The notes beneath the pieces were generated by a model. That model did no database searches. It saw only the letters and a list, made by a program, of their open reading frames with translations, and was not told the DNA's origin. The position numbers and the translations under genes are program-made. Shown piece by piece: positions 5,417 through 12,025 of a DNA stretch of 12,516 bases. Each line of letters begins with the position of its first letter. The first letter of the stretch is position 1. The stretch comes from Verrucomicrobiota bacterium (GTDB taxonomy: Bacteria > Verrucomicrobiota > Verrucomicrobiia > Limisphaerales > JAHEOI01): positions 1-12,516 of the forward strand of contig JAHEOI010000015.1 of the NCBI GenBank assembly GCA_018610125.1, in the 5' to 3' direction.

Positions 5417-6640
5417 TTAGAATTGCCGAGCTCCAGACGGTGTGAAGTCCTCGTCAAGTGAGTGAAGAATTGGTATCAGGCCCCTGGGGACATTTCGGCC
5501 AGTGGTGGTTACGTTCAGCCAACGCTTCGCTCGATCGGGTGGTGTGTCTCGATAATCGCGGTAGAGCTCGGTGGTAAGCCAGTCGGGGCGCTCCCGATAC
5601 CATTCGAATCGGTGCTTGTTGTTATAACGAAACAGGATTTGGACGAGGGGGCGGTAAAACCGGCCAAAGCGCTTGAAATAGAAGCGGTTCAGCCATCCGA
5701 GATACTTTTCCCAGTTATAACCATTGGAACGAAATGTGAGACGAATCATTCGATTGAGATCCATGTCGAAGAAATCTTCCGGCAACCGTGCCGGGACACC
5801 GGGTATCGGCCAATATTCCTGAAAAAATGGGATCAGGTGAAGGCGCTTGAGTGTGCGAAACCGCTCAAAGTCCTCGCTGAGACTCGTATCAAAGCCGTAG
5901 ATGCACACCACAGTCACGCAGTCTTCCCCGAAATCCTTGAGCATGGTCCGCCGCTTTTCGAATTGTCTAATAGTGCGGGAATCGTTGAGGCTAAAGAAGA
6001 TCATCGGATTGTTGAATCGAGAGGATTGATAGTCAATTTGACGCAACAAACGGAATTTGGCCTCCGTCAAATAGGCGATATCGAGTGTCTGACTGAAATT
6101 AACCGCAAAGCGCCGGTTGACCATTTCCGTTAGCAGGCTCTCGACGCCTTGGAAGGCAAGTAAATTGTCATCAAGCAGCATGACATTCCGTTGATCGGTC
6201 GGGACAAAATCGTCAAACGAGGAGCTGCGCTGTTTGAGGCGTCCTTCTTTTGTTGGGACAACGCAAAACGAACAGCGCTTGTTGCATCCCCGGGTTAGGA
6301 AGCCGAGCGCGTAAAGTCGATGTTGGTATGCCGAATAATCGGGAAAGAGTCGATCCACCTCGGGTGGAAGCCTTCTCTCCAAAGAGTAACCGGATCCGCC
6401 GAATTCGACACGGCCTCCGTACGTTTGTTGGAGCTGCTTTTCCATGAGGTGGGACCGTTCTGTGTAAAAGACTTTGCTCGCCAGATGCCGATCGGCCTGG
6501 AAATGCTGTTTTGCCGCATGAAGGCTTCGCGGTCGGGAGAGCAGGACTTCCCATCCCAGATGCCGATAATGAGCGCTTAGCTTCATCAGCGCAAGGTTGG
6601 GAATCACGCTATCAATATCGTGCAGAACAATCCGAGGCAT
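5417..6640 (-). CDS. Radical SAM protein of unknown substrate
   Basis: The 407-residue protein has the radical SAM cluster motif CNKRCSFC (C119, C123, C126; CX3CX2C), which binds a 4Fe-4S cluster and S-adenosylmethionine to generate a 5'-deoxyadenosyl radical. Before it come HDIDSVIPNLALMKLSAHYR and a glycine-rich GGSGYSLERRLP, as in Fe-S oxidoreductases with a degenerate cobalamin-binding-like N-terminal region. After it, VMLLDDNLLAF and NFSQTLDIAYL are core-barrel strands. The last 120 residues are rich in aromatic and basic residues and contain no second cluster motif. The ATG at 6640 has no strong ribosome site. A possible promoter lies at 6720-6748. It has no obvious operon partner on its strand. 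No frameshift or lost key residue is seen, so it is probably expressed; substrate unknown. Confidence 0.85.
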   Translation of the reverse strand: MPRIVLHDIDSVIPNLALMKLSAHYRHLGWEVLLSRPRSLHAAKQHFQADRHLASKVFYTERSHLMEKQLQQTYGGRVEFGGSGYSLERRLPPEVDRLFPDYSAYQHRLYALGFLTRGCNKRCSFCVVPTKEGRLKQRSSSFDDFVPTDQRNVMLLDDNLLAFQGVESLLTEMVNRRFAVNFSQTLDIAYLTEAKFRLLRQIDYQSSRFNNPMIFFSLNDSRTIRQFEKRRTMLKDFGEDCVTVVCIYGFDTSLSEDFERFRTLKRLHLIPFFQEYWPIPGVPARLPEDFFDMDLNRMIRLTFRSNGYNWEKYLGWLNRFYFKRFGRFYRPLVQILFRYNNKHRFEWYRERPDWLTTELYRDYRDTPPDRAKRWLNVTTTGRNVPRGLIPILHSLDEDFTPSGARQF

Positions 6641-7003
6641 ATGAAACCAATGCGCCCAAAGCAGCCGGTCAACTCATTTGTTATCTTCCACGCCAGGTCC
6701 TTGGCTTGCCATGGTCGCCAGGATGGCCGTGAGAGAGGTCCATGTCAAGGGGGCATCGACGGAACGCATCGAATGGGCGGTTTGGGACGAAACGGCATTG
6801 GGGTCAGAGATGACTATTGGCGTGTCAATGGCATCTGTAGGGGCACACTTCCGCGAGTTTTCGGCCTGGCCGGCGATGGGGCAACACCGTCATGGACTAG
6901 GGGCTCGGACATTTCCGGGCAGGACCCAAAATGGGCTCGAGGGAATTGGCGACAAAACTTGAGACGCCCGTCTCAATTTTTGTCGCGGATCAACGTCCCC
7001 TGG
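6641..7003. other. Non-coding stretch upstream of the radical SAM gene
   Basis: No gene is supported in these 363 bases. Open frames on the plus strand (for example from 6678) have no recognisable protein features. On the minus strand a TTGACA (6748-6743) followed after 17 nt by CATCCT (6725-6720) could be the radical SAM promoter; the -10 match is poor. The 38-nt palindrome at 6949-6986 is the main structure present. Confidence 0.5.
6949..6986. repeat. 38-nt near-perfect palindrome
   Basis: GCGACAAAAcTTGAGACG and CGTCTCAAtTTTTGTCGC form 18-nt arms, 17 paired and one mismatched, around a CC centre. It contains nested GAGACG/CGTCTC. The short centre favours a cruciform or a dimer-protein site. 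It lies next to the REP-like hairpins that begin at 6991. Confidence 0.8.
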
Positions 7004-7085
7004 TCATAGGGGACTGTGACCCCTATCAGGTAATAGGAGGCGCGGCGGGATGGATTTCCCCCTGATTGGGACGTTGTCCCCCACG
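6991..7085. repeat. REP-like hairpin cluster
   Basis: Three small inverted repeats lie together: ATAGGGG-ACTGTGA-CCCCTAT (7006-7026), GGGAC-GTT-GTCCC (about 7067-7079), and a long-range pair CAACGTCCC (6991-6999) with GGGACGTTG (7067-7075). The GC-rich GGGGAC/GTCCCC words are the type of palindrome mobilised by Y1 REP-associated transposases, whose remnants occur at 1630 and 10698. This is an inference from form; only one cluster is present here. Confidence 0.4.
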
Positions 7086-7360
7086 TCCTCTTCTCGATCT
7101 GCCATATTCGGTATCATGGCGCGCTCGCGTCCTCTATGTGCGCCTGTGGCAACTTCAGCAGGCATTAGCTTGCCGGCTGCCCGGAACTGGCGGGGCTCTG
7201 CAATGATCTCGCGCCAATAGATGCGGTCGGCTTGCCGGAAGCGTTGAATTCGATCTTGCATCCATCGAGTGACTTCGCCGACAACTTCTTCATCGATATC
7301 CTCCTGATCACGAGCCTGGCGGGCGAACTCCGATAGCTCGGGAGGAGAGCCTGCCGGCAC
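7004..7360 (-). CDS. Unrecognised ORF downstream of the TOTE-type gene
   Basis: The frame from GTG 7360 encodes 118 residues. Its central part is charged and helix-rich (RQARDQEDIDEEVVGEVTRW, MQDRIQRFRQADRIYWREI) and its end is basic and unstructured. I do not recognise a family. The same frame is open upstream for over 200 bases without an ATG, GTG or TTG, and there contains an IS4 transposase C-terminal scrap (7361-7444). The ORF may therefore be a fortuitous fusion product rather than a gene. Its 3' end overlaps the REP-like hairpin at 7006-7026. The skewed, helix-compatible composition between residues 8 and 60 is the only positive argument for coding. Confidence 0.25.
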   Translation of the reverse strand: MPAGSPPELSEFARQARDQEDIDEEVVGEVTRWMQDRIQRFRQADRIYWREIIAEPRQFRAAGKLMPAEVATGAHRGRERAMIPNMADREEDVGDNVPIRGKSIPPRLLLPDRGHSPL

Positions 7361-7444
7361 GTTGCCGGGATTGCCATCGTTCTTGCGTCCAAGAAAGCTG
7401 CCTAAGCGGGCGACCGAGCGGACGGCGTGATCAAGCGAGGGCGG
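7361..7444 (-). pseudogene. IS4/Tn5-type transposase C-terminal scrap
   Basis: The minus-strand frame reads PPSLDHAVRSVARLGSFLGR then KNDGNPG. This matches the C-terminal PPTLxxAxRxxAxLGGFLGRKxDGxPG signature of IS4-family transposases and parallels EEPPTIRQAARMLGRMGGFM in the ORF at 3470. After NPG the usual TLWRGLQRL is absent. About 28 codons survive. Confidence 0.6.
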
Positions 7445-7569
7445 GTCTTGAAGGGGGGCTTGCTGAAATTGTCCCCCGTGAGCCGCTTCGCCTTTTTCCG
7501 CCGGTTGCGCATGTGGAAGATCATCTTTTCCTGCTTTCGTTCCCGAAGTGCTGATTGTCCGTGGGCTCC

Positions 7570-10452
7570 CTATGCATTGCCTGTACGGTGCGGTTTCGAG
7601 CGGCTGGTGAGGGCGGAGAGGATCGTGTCGAGCACGTCGTTGAGGTGTGTGCCGAGGTCTTCGGCGAGGAAGCGTAAAACGAGGTAGCCGTGCTGTTGCA
7701 ACAGGAAATCCTTGCGGCGGTCGCGGCGGTAAGCGTCGAGATCGGCAAAATGAGCGCTCCCGTCCAATTCGATGACAAGCCCGGCATCGGCGCAGAACAG
7801 GTCGACTTCCATTAATCCCTGCCCATCAAACGGGATTGGGAGCGTGACATTGAGCCGGAAGCGCTCGGCTGTCTCGGGAAGCGTTTGGAGTCGGCGATAC
7901 AAAAACGCTTCGGTGGCACTGCGGGCATCCTTGTTATCGATGTTGTCCGAGACGGTCGGGCCGGTTGCATGGGCGAAGAGGCTTGCCAATGGCGGATCGA
8001 CGCCGTCCTGCACGAGGCGCCGCACACTGGCGGCATAATCTTTCTTCCAATCCGGGTCAGCCGAAAGGGGGACTTCTTGTGGCCAGCCTGGAAGGGCACT
8101 GGCCGGGAGCATCAGGGTATAGCCGACCGCCTCGTAGCCGCGGCAACGGCGGTCGAACATCCGAGCCAGCATAGGGACTTGCAGGTCGACGTAGTCGTAG
8201 ACACGTACTTCCTTCTTGCGGTCGTGGTGCCGATGAAGTCGTCCGACGTATTGGGCGATGGTCCCGCGCCAGGAAACCGGCAAGGCCAGGAATAGGGTGT
8301 CGAATCGGGGATGATCAAACCCCTCTCCGATGAAACGTCCGGTTGCTATGACGACGCAACGCGAGTCGTCGGGAAGCTCGTTCAGTTTTTGAGTTGTTGC
8401 TTGGACCGTTTTGTGGGACATACCGCCACGGAGAGTGAGAACATGGTCGATTTTGGCGGAGAGGGCATGCTTTAAGCGATCCACATGCTCGGTGCGCTCG
8501 GTAAGAAGCAATGGGCATCGGCCTTCGCTGACCGCATGCTCAACGTCGCCGGCGATCAATCGGTTGCGCGTTTCGTCCTCGACGAGTGCTTGAGACACTT
8601 TGTGAAACTCAATGCGCTGATCGTCTTCAAGTGGTTCAGCGGGACGGAATTGTGTGGGGCGGACGAAGACACGGTGAGAGAACGGGCGTCGCGTCGCTTC
8701 GGCTTTCGCGTCGACGCGATAGCGCGCCGGGCCGCATTGCATGAAGATGATCGGGTGATGGCCGTCTTGTCGGATCGTGGTGGCCGACAGGCCGGTGATG
8801 TAGCGCGCTTTTGCTCGGCGAGCGACCAGCTCGAAGCTTCGTGCAGAAATGTGGTGACACTCGTCTACGATGACGTGGCCGTAATTGGCAATTCGATCGT
8901 CGACCTCACCCTTATGTGAAAGGCTCTGGATGAGGGCGATATCGAGATTGCCGGTGAGCCTCTTTTTGCCGCCGCCGAACCGTCCGATCTCTGTTGGAGG
9001 GATTTCAAGAAACGCCGACAAGCGGTCGATCCATTGTTGGAGGAGCTGGCGGCGATGGACCAGGATGAGGGTGTTGACTTGCCGATGGGCGATCAGCCAT
9101 GCGGCGATCACGGTCTTGCCAAAGGCGGTTGTCGCAGCCAACACCCCGGTTTCGTGTGTCGATAACGCTTCAGCCGCGGCCGCCTGTTCAGGACGAAGCT
9201 CGCCGGAGAACGAAAGGGTTAACGGTGTTCCCTCACATCGCTTGTCGTGCAGGACCGGCTTGATCTTGTGGGCCTTGAGAAGCTTCCGGACGTCTTCCAG
9301 GCAGCCTCGGGGCAGCGCCAAGTGCTCTGGGCAGACTTCGGCGCAATCGATGATGCGGGGCTTGTCGTAAGTCGGGAGACGTCGCGCTTGGGCACGATAG
9401 AATTCGGGGTTTTGGAAGGCGGCCAGGCGGTGGAGACGATTCCGAAGGGCCGGCGGGAGGGCATCCTTTCGGATGTAAACCTGATCTCCGAGGACGATGT
9501 CCAGGTGTTCGGGCAACGGCTCGGAGAGGGGTGGGTCCTTTTGCTGACGCGAGGGAGTGCGACTCCAGGGTGCGGCGCTGTCGGCCTCGGTCGACGCAAC
9601 TCGGACACCGACAATCCGATCTCGATCTTTCGCGTCGTTGACAAGCTCTTCGATTTGTTGCCGTGAGATCCTTTGCACCGCGGCCAAATAGGCCCACTGG
9701 TCGGCATAGGGGGCTCCTTCTTTGTCGATGAAGAGGCTGTTTCCATGTTGACGCGCCTTTTTCTGCAACGGCAGCGCGATCAGGTTGCCGAAACCGCCTT
9801 TGGGGAGCGTGTCCTGGTTCGGAAAGAAGCGATCATAGGAGTGGAGCCCCATGCCTGGGCGTTGCTCCATGGTTTCTGTCAGGATATGGGCCGCCAATTC
9901 GCGGGCAAGCTTGGCCGGGATTGCCTCTTGGAAGAAAAGCCAGACGTGGCCGCCTTCGCCCGAGCGCGAGCGTTCCAAGGAGGCAGGAACGTCCAAACGA
10001 CTACAGGTAGCCAAGAAGGCGTTTGCATCGTCCATCCAGTTTGCCCCGTCGAAATCGGCGGCAAGGAAATAGCAGCTTTCATCGCGAAGCATCGGGTAGA
10101 CTCCCATGACAAAGGGCTGCCCTCGATCGTTTTGCCCGGAGAGATGCCATTGGATCACCGTATCGGTGACCGGAAGGAAGCGTTGGTTCAAGCAGTCGCT
10201 GCATTTGATCCGAGGCTTATGGCAGACGCCTTCGACCCATTCATTGGCGCAAGCCGGCTGGTAGCCGGACTTGCCAGTCTTGCGGCTCTCGAACCGTTGA
10301 GGATAGATGTCTTCGCGCCCGCGGAATAAAGGTCGGAACAGCGCGATCTTGGCTGTCGGCGAGGCGTAACGGTCGATGTGTGCCGTTCCCGGCGTCGAGT
10401 CGCCTCCCCCGAGTTCGAGCTGGGATACCGCAGTAGGACTATCGGGCGTCAC
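7570..10452 (-). CDS. TOTE-type primase-helicase-DUF559 nuclease fusion protein
   Basis: The 960-residue protein starts at GTG 10452, since an in-frame TGA lies 17 codons upstream. Domain 1 (about 25-265) is an archaeo-eukaryotic primase: LFRGREDIYPQRF, a zinc knuckle with C68, C77, C84 and C87, the metal motif AADFDG (D133, D135), and SGEGGHVWLFF (S164-H169). Domain 2 (about 410-770) is a superfamily 2 helicase: ATTAFGKT (Walker A, K446), DECH (530-533), GLSATT (556-558) and QYVGRLHR (734-741). Domain 3 (about 845-945) is a DUF559/Vsr-like nuclease fold: EVDLFCADAGLVIELDG (D884, E895, D897), H901 and YLVLRF. Primase plus helicase is the hallmark of TOTE conflict systems, thought to act against invading DNA. 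All key residues are present and the frame is unbroken over 2.9 kb. The natural target is not known from sequence; no partner gene is next to it. Confidence 0.88.
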   Translation of the reverse strand: MTPDSPTAVSQLELGGGDSTPGTAHIDRYASPTAKIALFRPLFRGREDIYPQRFESRKTGKSGYQPACANEWVEGVCHKPRIKCSDCLNQRFLPVTDTVIQWHLSGQNDRGQPFVMGVYPMLRDESCYFLAADFDGANWMDDANAFLATCSRLDVPASLERSRSGEGGHVWLFFQEAIPAKLARELAAHILTETMEQRPGMGLHSYDRFFPNQDTLPKGGFGNLIALPLQKKARQHGNSLFIDKEGAPYADQWAYLAAVQRISRQQIEELVNDAKDRDRIVGVRVASTEADSAAPWSRTPSRQQKDPPLSEPLPEHLDIVLGDQVYIRKDALPPALRNRLHRLAAFQNPEFYRAQARRLPTYDKPRIIDCAEVCPEHLALPRGCLEDVRKLLKAHKIKPVLHDKRCEGTPLTLSFSGELRPEQAAAAEALSTHETGVLAATTAFGKTVIAAWLIAHRQVNTLILVHRRQLLQQWIDRLSAFLEIPPTEIGRFGGGKKRLTGNLDIALIQSLSHKGEVDDRIANYGHVIVDECHHISARSFELVARRAKARYITGLSATTIRQDGHHPIIFMQCGPARYRVDAKAEATRRPFSHRVFVRPTQFRPAEPLEDDQRIEFHKVSQALVEDETRNRLIAGDVEHAVSEGRCPLLLTERTEHVDRLKHALSAKIDHVLTLRGGMSHKTVQATTQKLNELPDDSRCVVIATGRFIGEGFDHPRFDTLFLALPVSWRGTIAQYVGRLHRHHDRKKEVRVYDYVDLQVPMLARMFDRRCRGYEAVGYTLMLPASALPGWPQEVPLSADPDWKKDYAASVRRLVQDGVDPPLASLFAHATGPTVSDNIDNKDARSATEAFLYRRLQTLPETAERFRLNVTLPIPFDGQGLMEVDLFCADAGLVIELDGSAHFADLDAYRRDRRKDFLLQQHGYLVLRFLAEDLGTHLNDVLDTILSALTSRSKPHRTGNA

Positions 10453-10550
10453 GAAGGACCTTACGACAGAGCTCGAGCTGCGTCGAGGAGGAAGTGACGG
10501 TCAGTTGTCAGGTTAAAATGAAGAGGAGGCTGCCCGGCACGGACAAACAG

Positions 10551-10599
10551 GTTCCCCGGGCTTCCTTGCTCCACGATTCCGCTCCGCGGAATGGGGAAC
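10551..10599. repeat. Nested inverted repeat upstream of the TOTE-type gene
   Basis: GTTCCCC (10551-10557) pairs with GGGGAAC (10593-10599). Directly inside the right arm, ATTCCGC-TCC-GCGGAAT (10576-10592) forms a 7-bp hairpin. Together they could fold as a branched structure. It lies 100 bp upstream of the TOTE-type start codon, between that gene and the vapC scrap, and may be a terminator-like or mobile palindrome. No T-run follows. Confidence 0.5.
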
Positions 10600-10633
10600 A
10601 TTCTTTGGGTTTAGGGGGTGGATCAACTAGAGC

Positions 10634-10686
10634 GCCGTTCAGATAATCGATCAGAATATTGGTGTCAAAAAGGGCCTTCACGATCC
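10634..10686 (-). pseudogene. vapC start fragment, near-identical to 2682-2734
   Basis: From GTG 10681 the frame reads VKALFDTNILIDYLNG, the same 16 residues as the intact toxin at 2364-2729, and then diverges. At DNA level 50 of 53 bases match 2682-2734, including the GATC(C) before the start codon. Both copies face the same way and are 7.95 kb apart. The rest of the toxin and its antitoxin are absent; the sequence before the start belongs to a Y1 transposase remnant on the other strand. Confidence 0.85.
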
Positions 10687-10697
10687 CTTTGATAGCC

Positions 10698-10939
10698 AAT
10701 CAGTGCCAGCTTGTTCTGGAGACGCGCGAGGGCGATCTGAGCCGCTTCATGCATTGGCTTGCCACGTGCAGGAGGTGTTGGCCGGAGCCCGTGAGGTTGG
10801 AGTGGAAGCCTTCCGGCAGTGGCGGAGGGATTTAGCCTTGCGTGGAGTGGCGGCCCGGACGCTCTGCCGATATGCCGGACTATCCCAACGGCAAGTGGCC
10901 AAGGCACTGGAGATCGGCAACGCTCCGCCAGTAAGCCGC
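10698..10939 (+). pseudogene. Y1 REP-type transposase remnant, internally deleted, HUH motif changed
   Basis: The plus-strand frame from 10698 reads NQCQLVLETREGDLSRFMHW LAT, which corresponds to N-H-x-H-LVLET-x-xGNLSRFMHWL in Y1 transposases. Both HUH histidines are CAG (Gln) codons. At about 10767 the frame changes and the central part with the catalytic tyrosine is missing. The continuation contains AFRQWRRDLALRGVAART then LCRYAGLSQRQVAKALEIGN, a helix-turn-helix-like segment typical of the C-terminal domain in a subgroup of these transposases. The element has lost its active centre and keeps only flanking pieces. The C-terminal assignment is weaker than the N-terminal one. Confidence 0.6.
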
Positions 10940-11059
10940 CACTCAATCGAGGTCACGTTGGCAGACGGGCGGCGCGTGAGCGTGCCACTGGAGTGGTTTC
11001 CTCGACTGCGCGATGCGATACCAAAACAGCGACGAAACCGGAGGTCCAAGCCAGCGTAG
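10937..11059 (+). pseudogene. DUF2442 fragment fused after the transposase remnant
   Basis: The frame continuing from the Y1 remnant encodes SIEVTLADGRRVSVPLEWFP RLRDA, closely following the DUF2442 core (VxLADGRxxxVPLxWFPRLxxA). DUF2442 proteins are small and often sit in toxin-antitoxin-like pairs. The part that normally follows (NWRLIGxGxGIHWPxxDEDI) is replaced by KQRRNRRSKPA and a stop. Because the frame is shared with the upstream remnant, a GTG at 10703 could produce a hybrid of 118 residues. Confidence 0.6.
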
Positions 11060-11066
11060 CAAAGCG

Positions 11067-11480
11067 CTATTGGCGGGGCAGTTCCAAATCAAGCTGTTGG
11101 AGGAAATTGTGGGGAATGTCCCGCATGTGCTGGTCTCGATGAACAAGGCACCCCTCACGGACTTGAGCCGTGGCGGCAATCAAGGCATCGGCGAGTGGAA
11201 GCCGATGCGGTGTACGGCAGCCTATGGTAAAGGCTGCTTTGGCGATCCGAGCGTCGACGGCTGTGACTTCAGACAACAGTTGTTCGTAGCTCTCGATCGC
11301 TTGGGCTGTCTCTTGCTCGCAAGCTCCCAGCTCGATTAGACGCCGGCCAAGCTCGGTAAGTGTTATGCTGGCTGCAAGGAGGTCCGACTCCGTATCGTCA
11401 AAAAGGCGTTGAACCGGCTCCCATCCGGCTTCTTGGCGGTAGTGCGCCAGGATTGCCGAGGTGTCGAGCACATACAGCAT
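11067..11480 (-). CDS. vapC: VapC-type PIN-domain toxin, intact
   Basis: A 137-residue protein with all four PIN acidic positions: D6 in YVLDTSAIL, E43 in TLTELGRRL, D98 in LPLADALIAATA and D116 in VHRDQHM. The length and the ADALIAATA segment match the large VapC family. It begins three bases after the antitoxin stop, so the two genes form an operon. It is expected to cut RNA when not bound by its antitoxin. No defect is visible. It converges with the DUF2442 fragment on the other strand, with seven bases between their ends. Confidence 0.92.
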   Translation of the reverse strand: MLYVLDTSAILAHYRQEAGWEPVQRLFDDTESDLLAASITLTELGRRLIELGACEQETAQAIESYEQLLSEVTAVDARIAKAAFTIGCRTPHRLPLADALIAATAQVREGCLVHRDQHMRDIPHNFLQQLDLELPRQ

Positions 11481-11483
11481 CGG

Positions 11484-11726
11484 CTATCCCTCGGCCTCGC
11501 GTTCGGCAATGAGCTCGTTCACACCTTCCCGCTCAGGAGAAAATTTCTTGCCGGCCCCCAAGAGGCGTCGCGCCAGCTCCCCTCGGTCTGGGATGATACG
11601 AACCAGGATCTCATCCTTCCCTTCGACCGGCTCCCAATCAAGCTTATACCCCGGCTTGATGCCAAATTTTCTCCCCACCTCGGCAGGTATGGTCACCATG
11701 TTTTTCTGGGTAACGGTCGTTATCAT
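11484..11726 (-). CDS. vapB: AbrB/MazE-type antitoxin of the VapC at 11067
   Basis: From ATG 11726 the 80-residue protein reads MITTVTQKNMVTIPAEVGRK FGIKPGYKLDWEPVEGKDEI. QKNMVTIPAEVGRKFGIKPGxxLxW is the swapped-hairpin AbrB DNA-binding fold, and the remaining 35 residues (IIPDRGELARRLLGAGKKF) form the toxin-binding tail. A promoter at 11732-11761 places the transcription start at about 11725, so the alternative start at 11750 is upstream of the -10 box and is rejected. The mRNA would then be leaderless or nearly so. TCATGGT occurs twice (11723-11729 and 11740-11746), flanking the -10 box, and may be the operator. Confidence 0.9.
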   Translation of the reverse strand: MITTVTQKNMVTIPAEVGRKFGIKPGYKLDWEPVEGKDEILVRIIPDRGELARRLLGAGKKFSPEREGVNELIAEREAEG

Positions 11727-11731
11727 GGTTA

Positions 11732-11761
11732 AGGATAGGTCATGGTACATTAAGCTGTCAA
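11732..11761 (-). promoter_or_regulatory. Promoter of the vapBC operon at 11067-11726
   Basis: On the minus strand TTGACA (11761-11756) is a perfect -35 box and TATCCT (11737-11732) a good -10 box, 18 nt apart. The start point predicted six or seven bases on coincides with the vapB ATG at 11726. Confidence 0.7.
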
Positions 11762-11841
11762 TGGATGCTCCAACCTCATGGAAAAGATGACGCCGTCGTA
11801 ACGCCTTTAAGGCAGCGCTTCACTGGGGTATTATTAAATCA

Positions 11842-12003
11842 ATGCGCTCTCAAGATTTGCTCGAGCACCTGGAGAAACGGCCCCCTTTCTCTCCGATCCG
11901 CCTCCATATGAGCGACGGTGAGAAGGTGGAGATTTGTCATCCCGAAATGGTTGCCCCGCCATCCAGGCGCTCCCGCGCACCATGCCGAATCCTCGTCCAG
12001 TAA
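11842..12003 (+). pseudogene. Short conserved-type protein, truncated (RPF-x-PxRLHxSDG family)
   Basis: ATG 11842 starts a 53-codon frame: MRSQDLLEHLEKRPPFSPIR LHMSDGEKVEICHPEMVAPP. The pattern LxxxLxxxPFxPxRLHxSDGxxxxxxHPEM is that of a widespread small uncharacterised protein, usually about 75-100 residues, which continues with a strand such as VxVGRRSxxIGL. Here the match ends at HPEM and the last 17 residues are unrelated, so I read it as truncated. A GGGGT lies 15 bases upstream of the start; the site is weak. No function is known to me for the family. Confidence 0.45.
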
Positions 12004-12025
12004 AAGCCGACCTGCGGTGGCCCAA

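Noticed and set aside
5340..5445. TGACCC and GGGTCA words (about 5353 and 5405) resembling IS21-type ends
   Set aside because: The words are too short and no matching element lies next to them; noted only because an istA fragment is present at 12026.
5462..6133. 223-codon open frame on the plus strand
   Set aside because: It is fully antisense to the radical SAM gene and has no recognisable motifs.
6678..6962. 94-codon plus-strand frame in the 6641-7003 gap
   Set aside because: No family resemblance, no ribosome site and mixed composition; not enough to call a gene.
9673..10329. 218-codon open frame on the plus strand
   Set aside because: It is antisense to the primase domain of the TOTE-type gene, whose motifs are unmistakable in the minus frame.
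10665..10946. 93-codon minus-strand frame upstream of the vapC scrap, considered as its antitoxin
   Set aside because: It shows no ribbon-helix-helix or AbrB pattern and is antisense to the Y1 transposase remnant on the plus strand.
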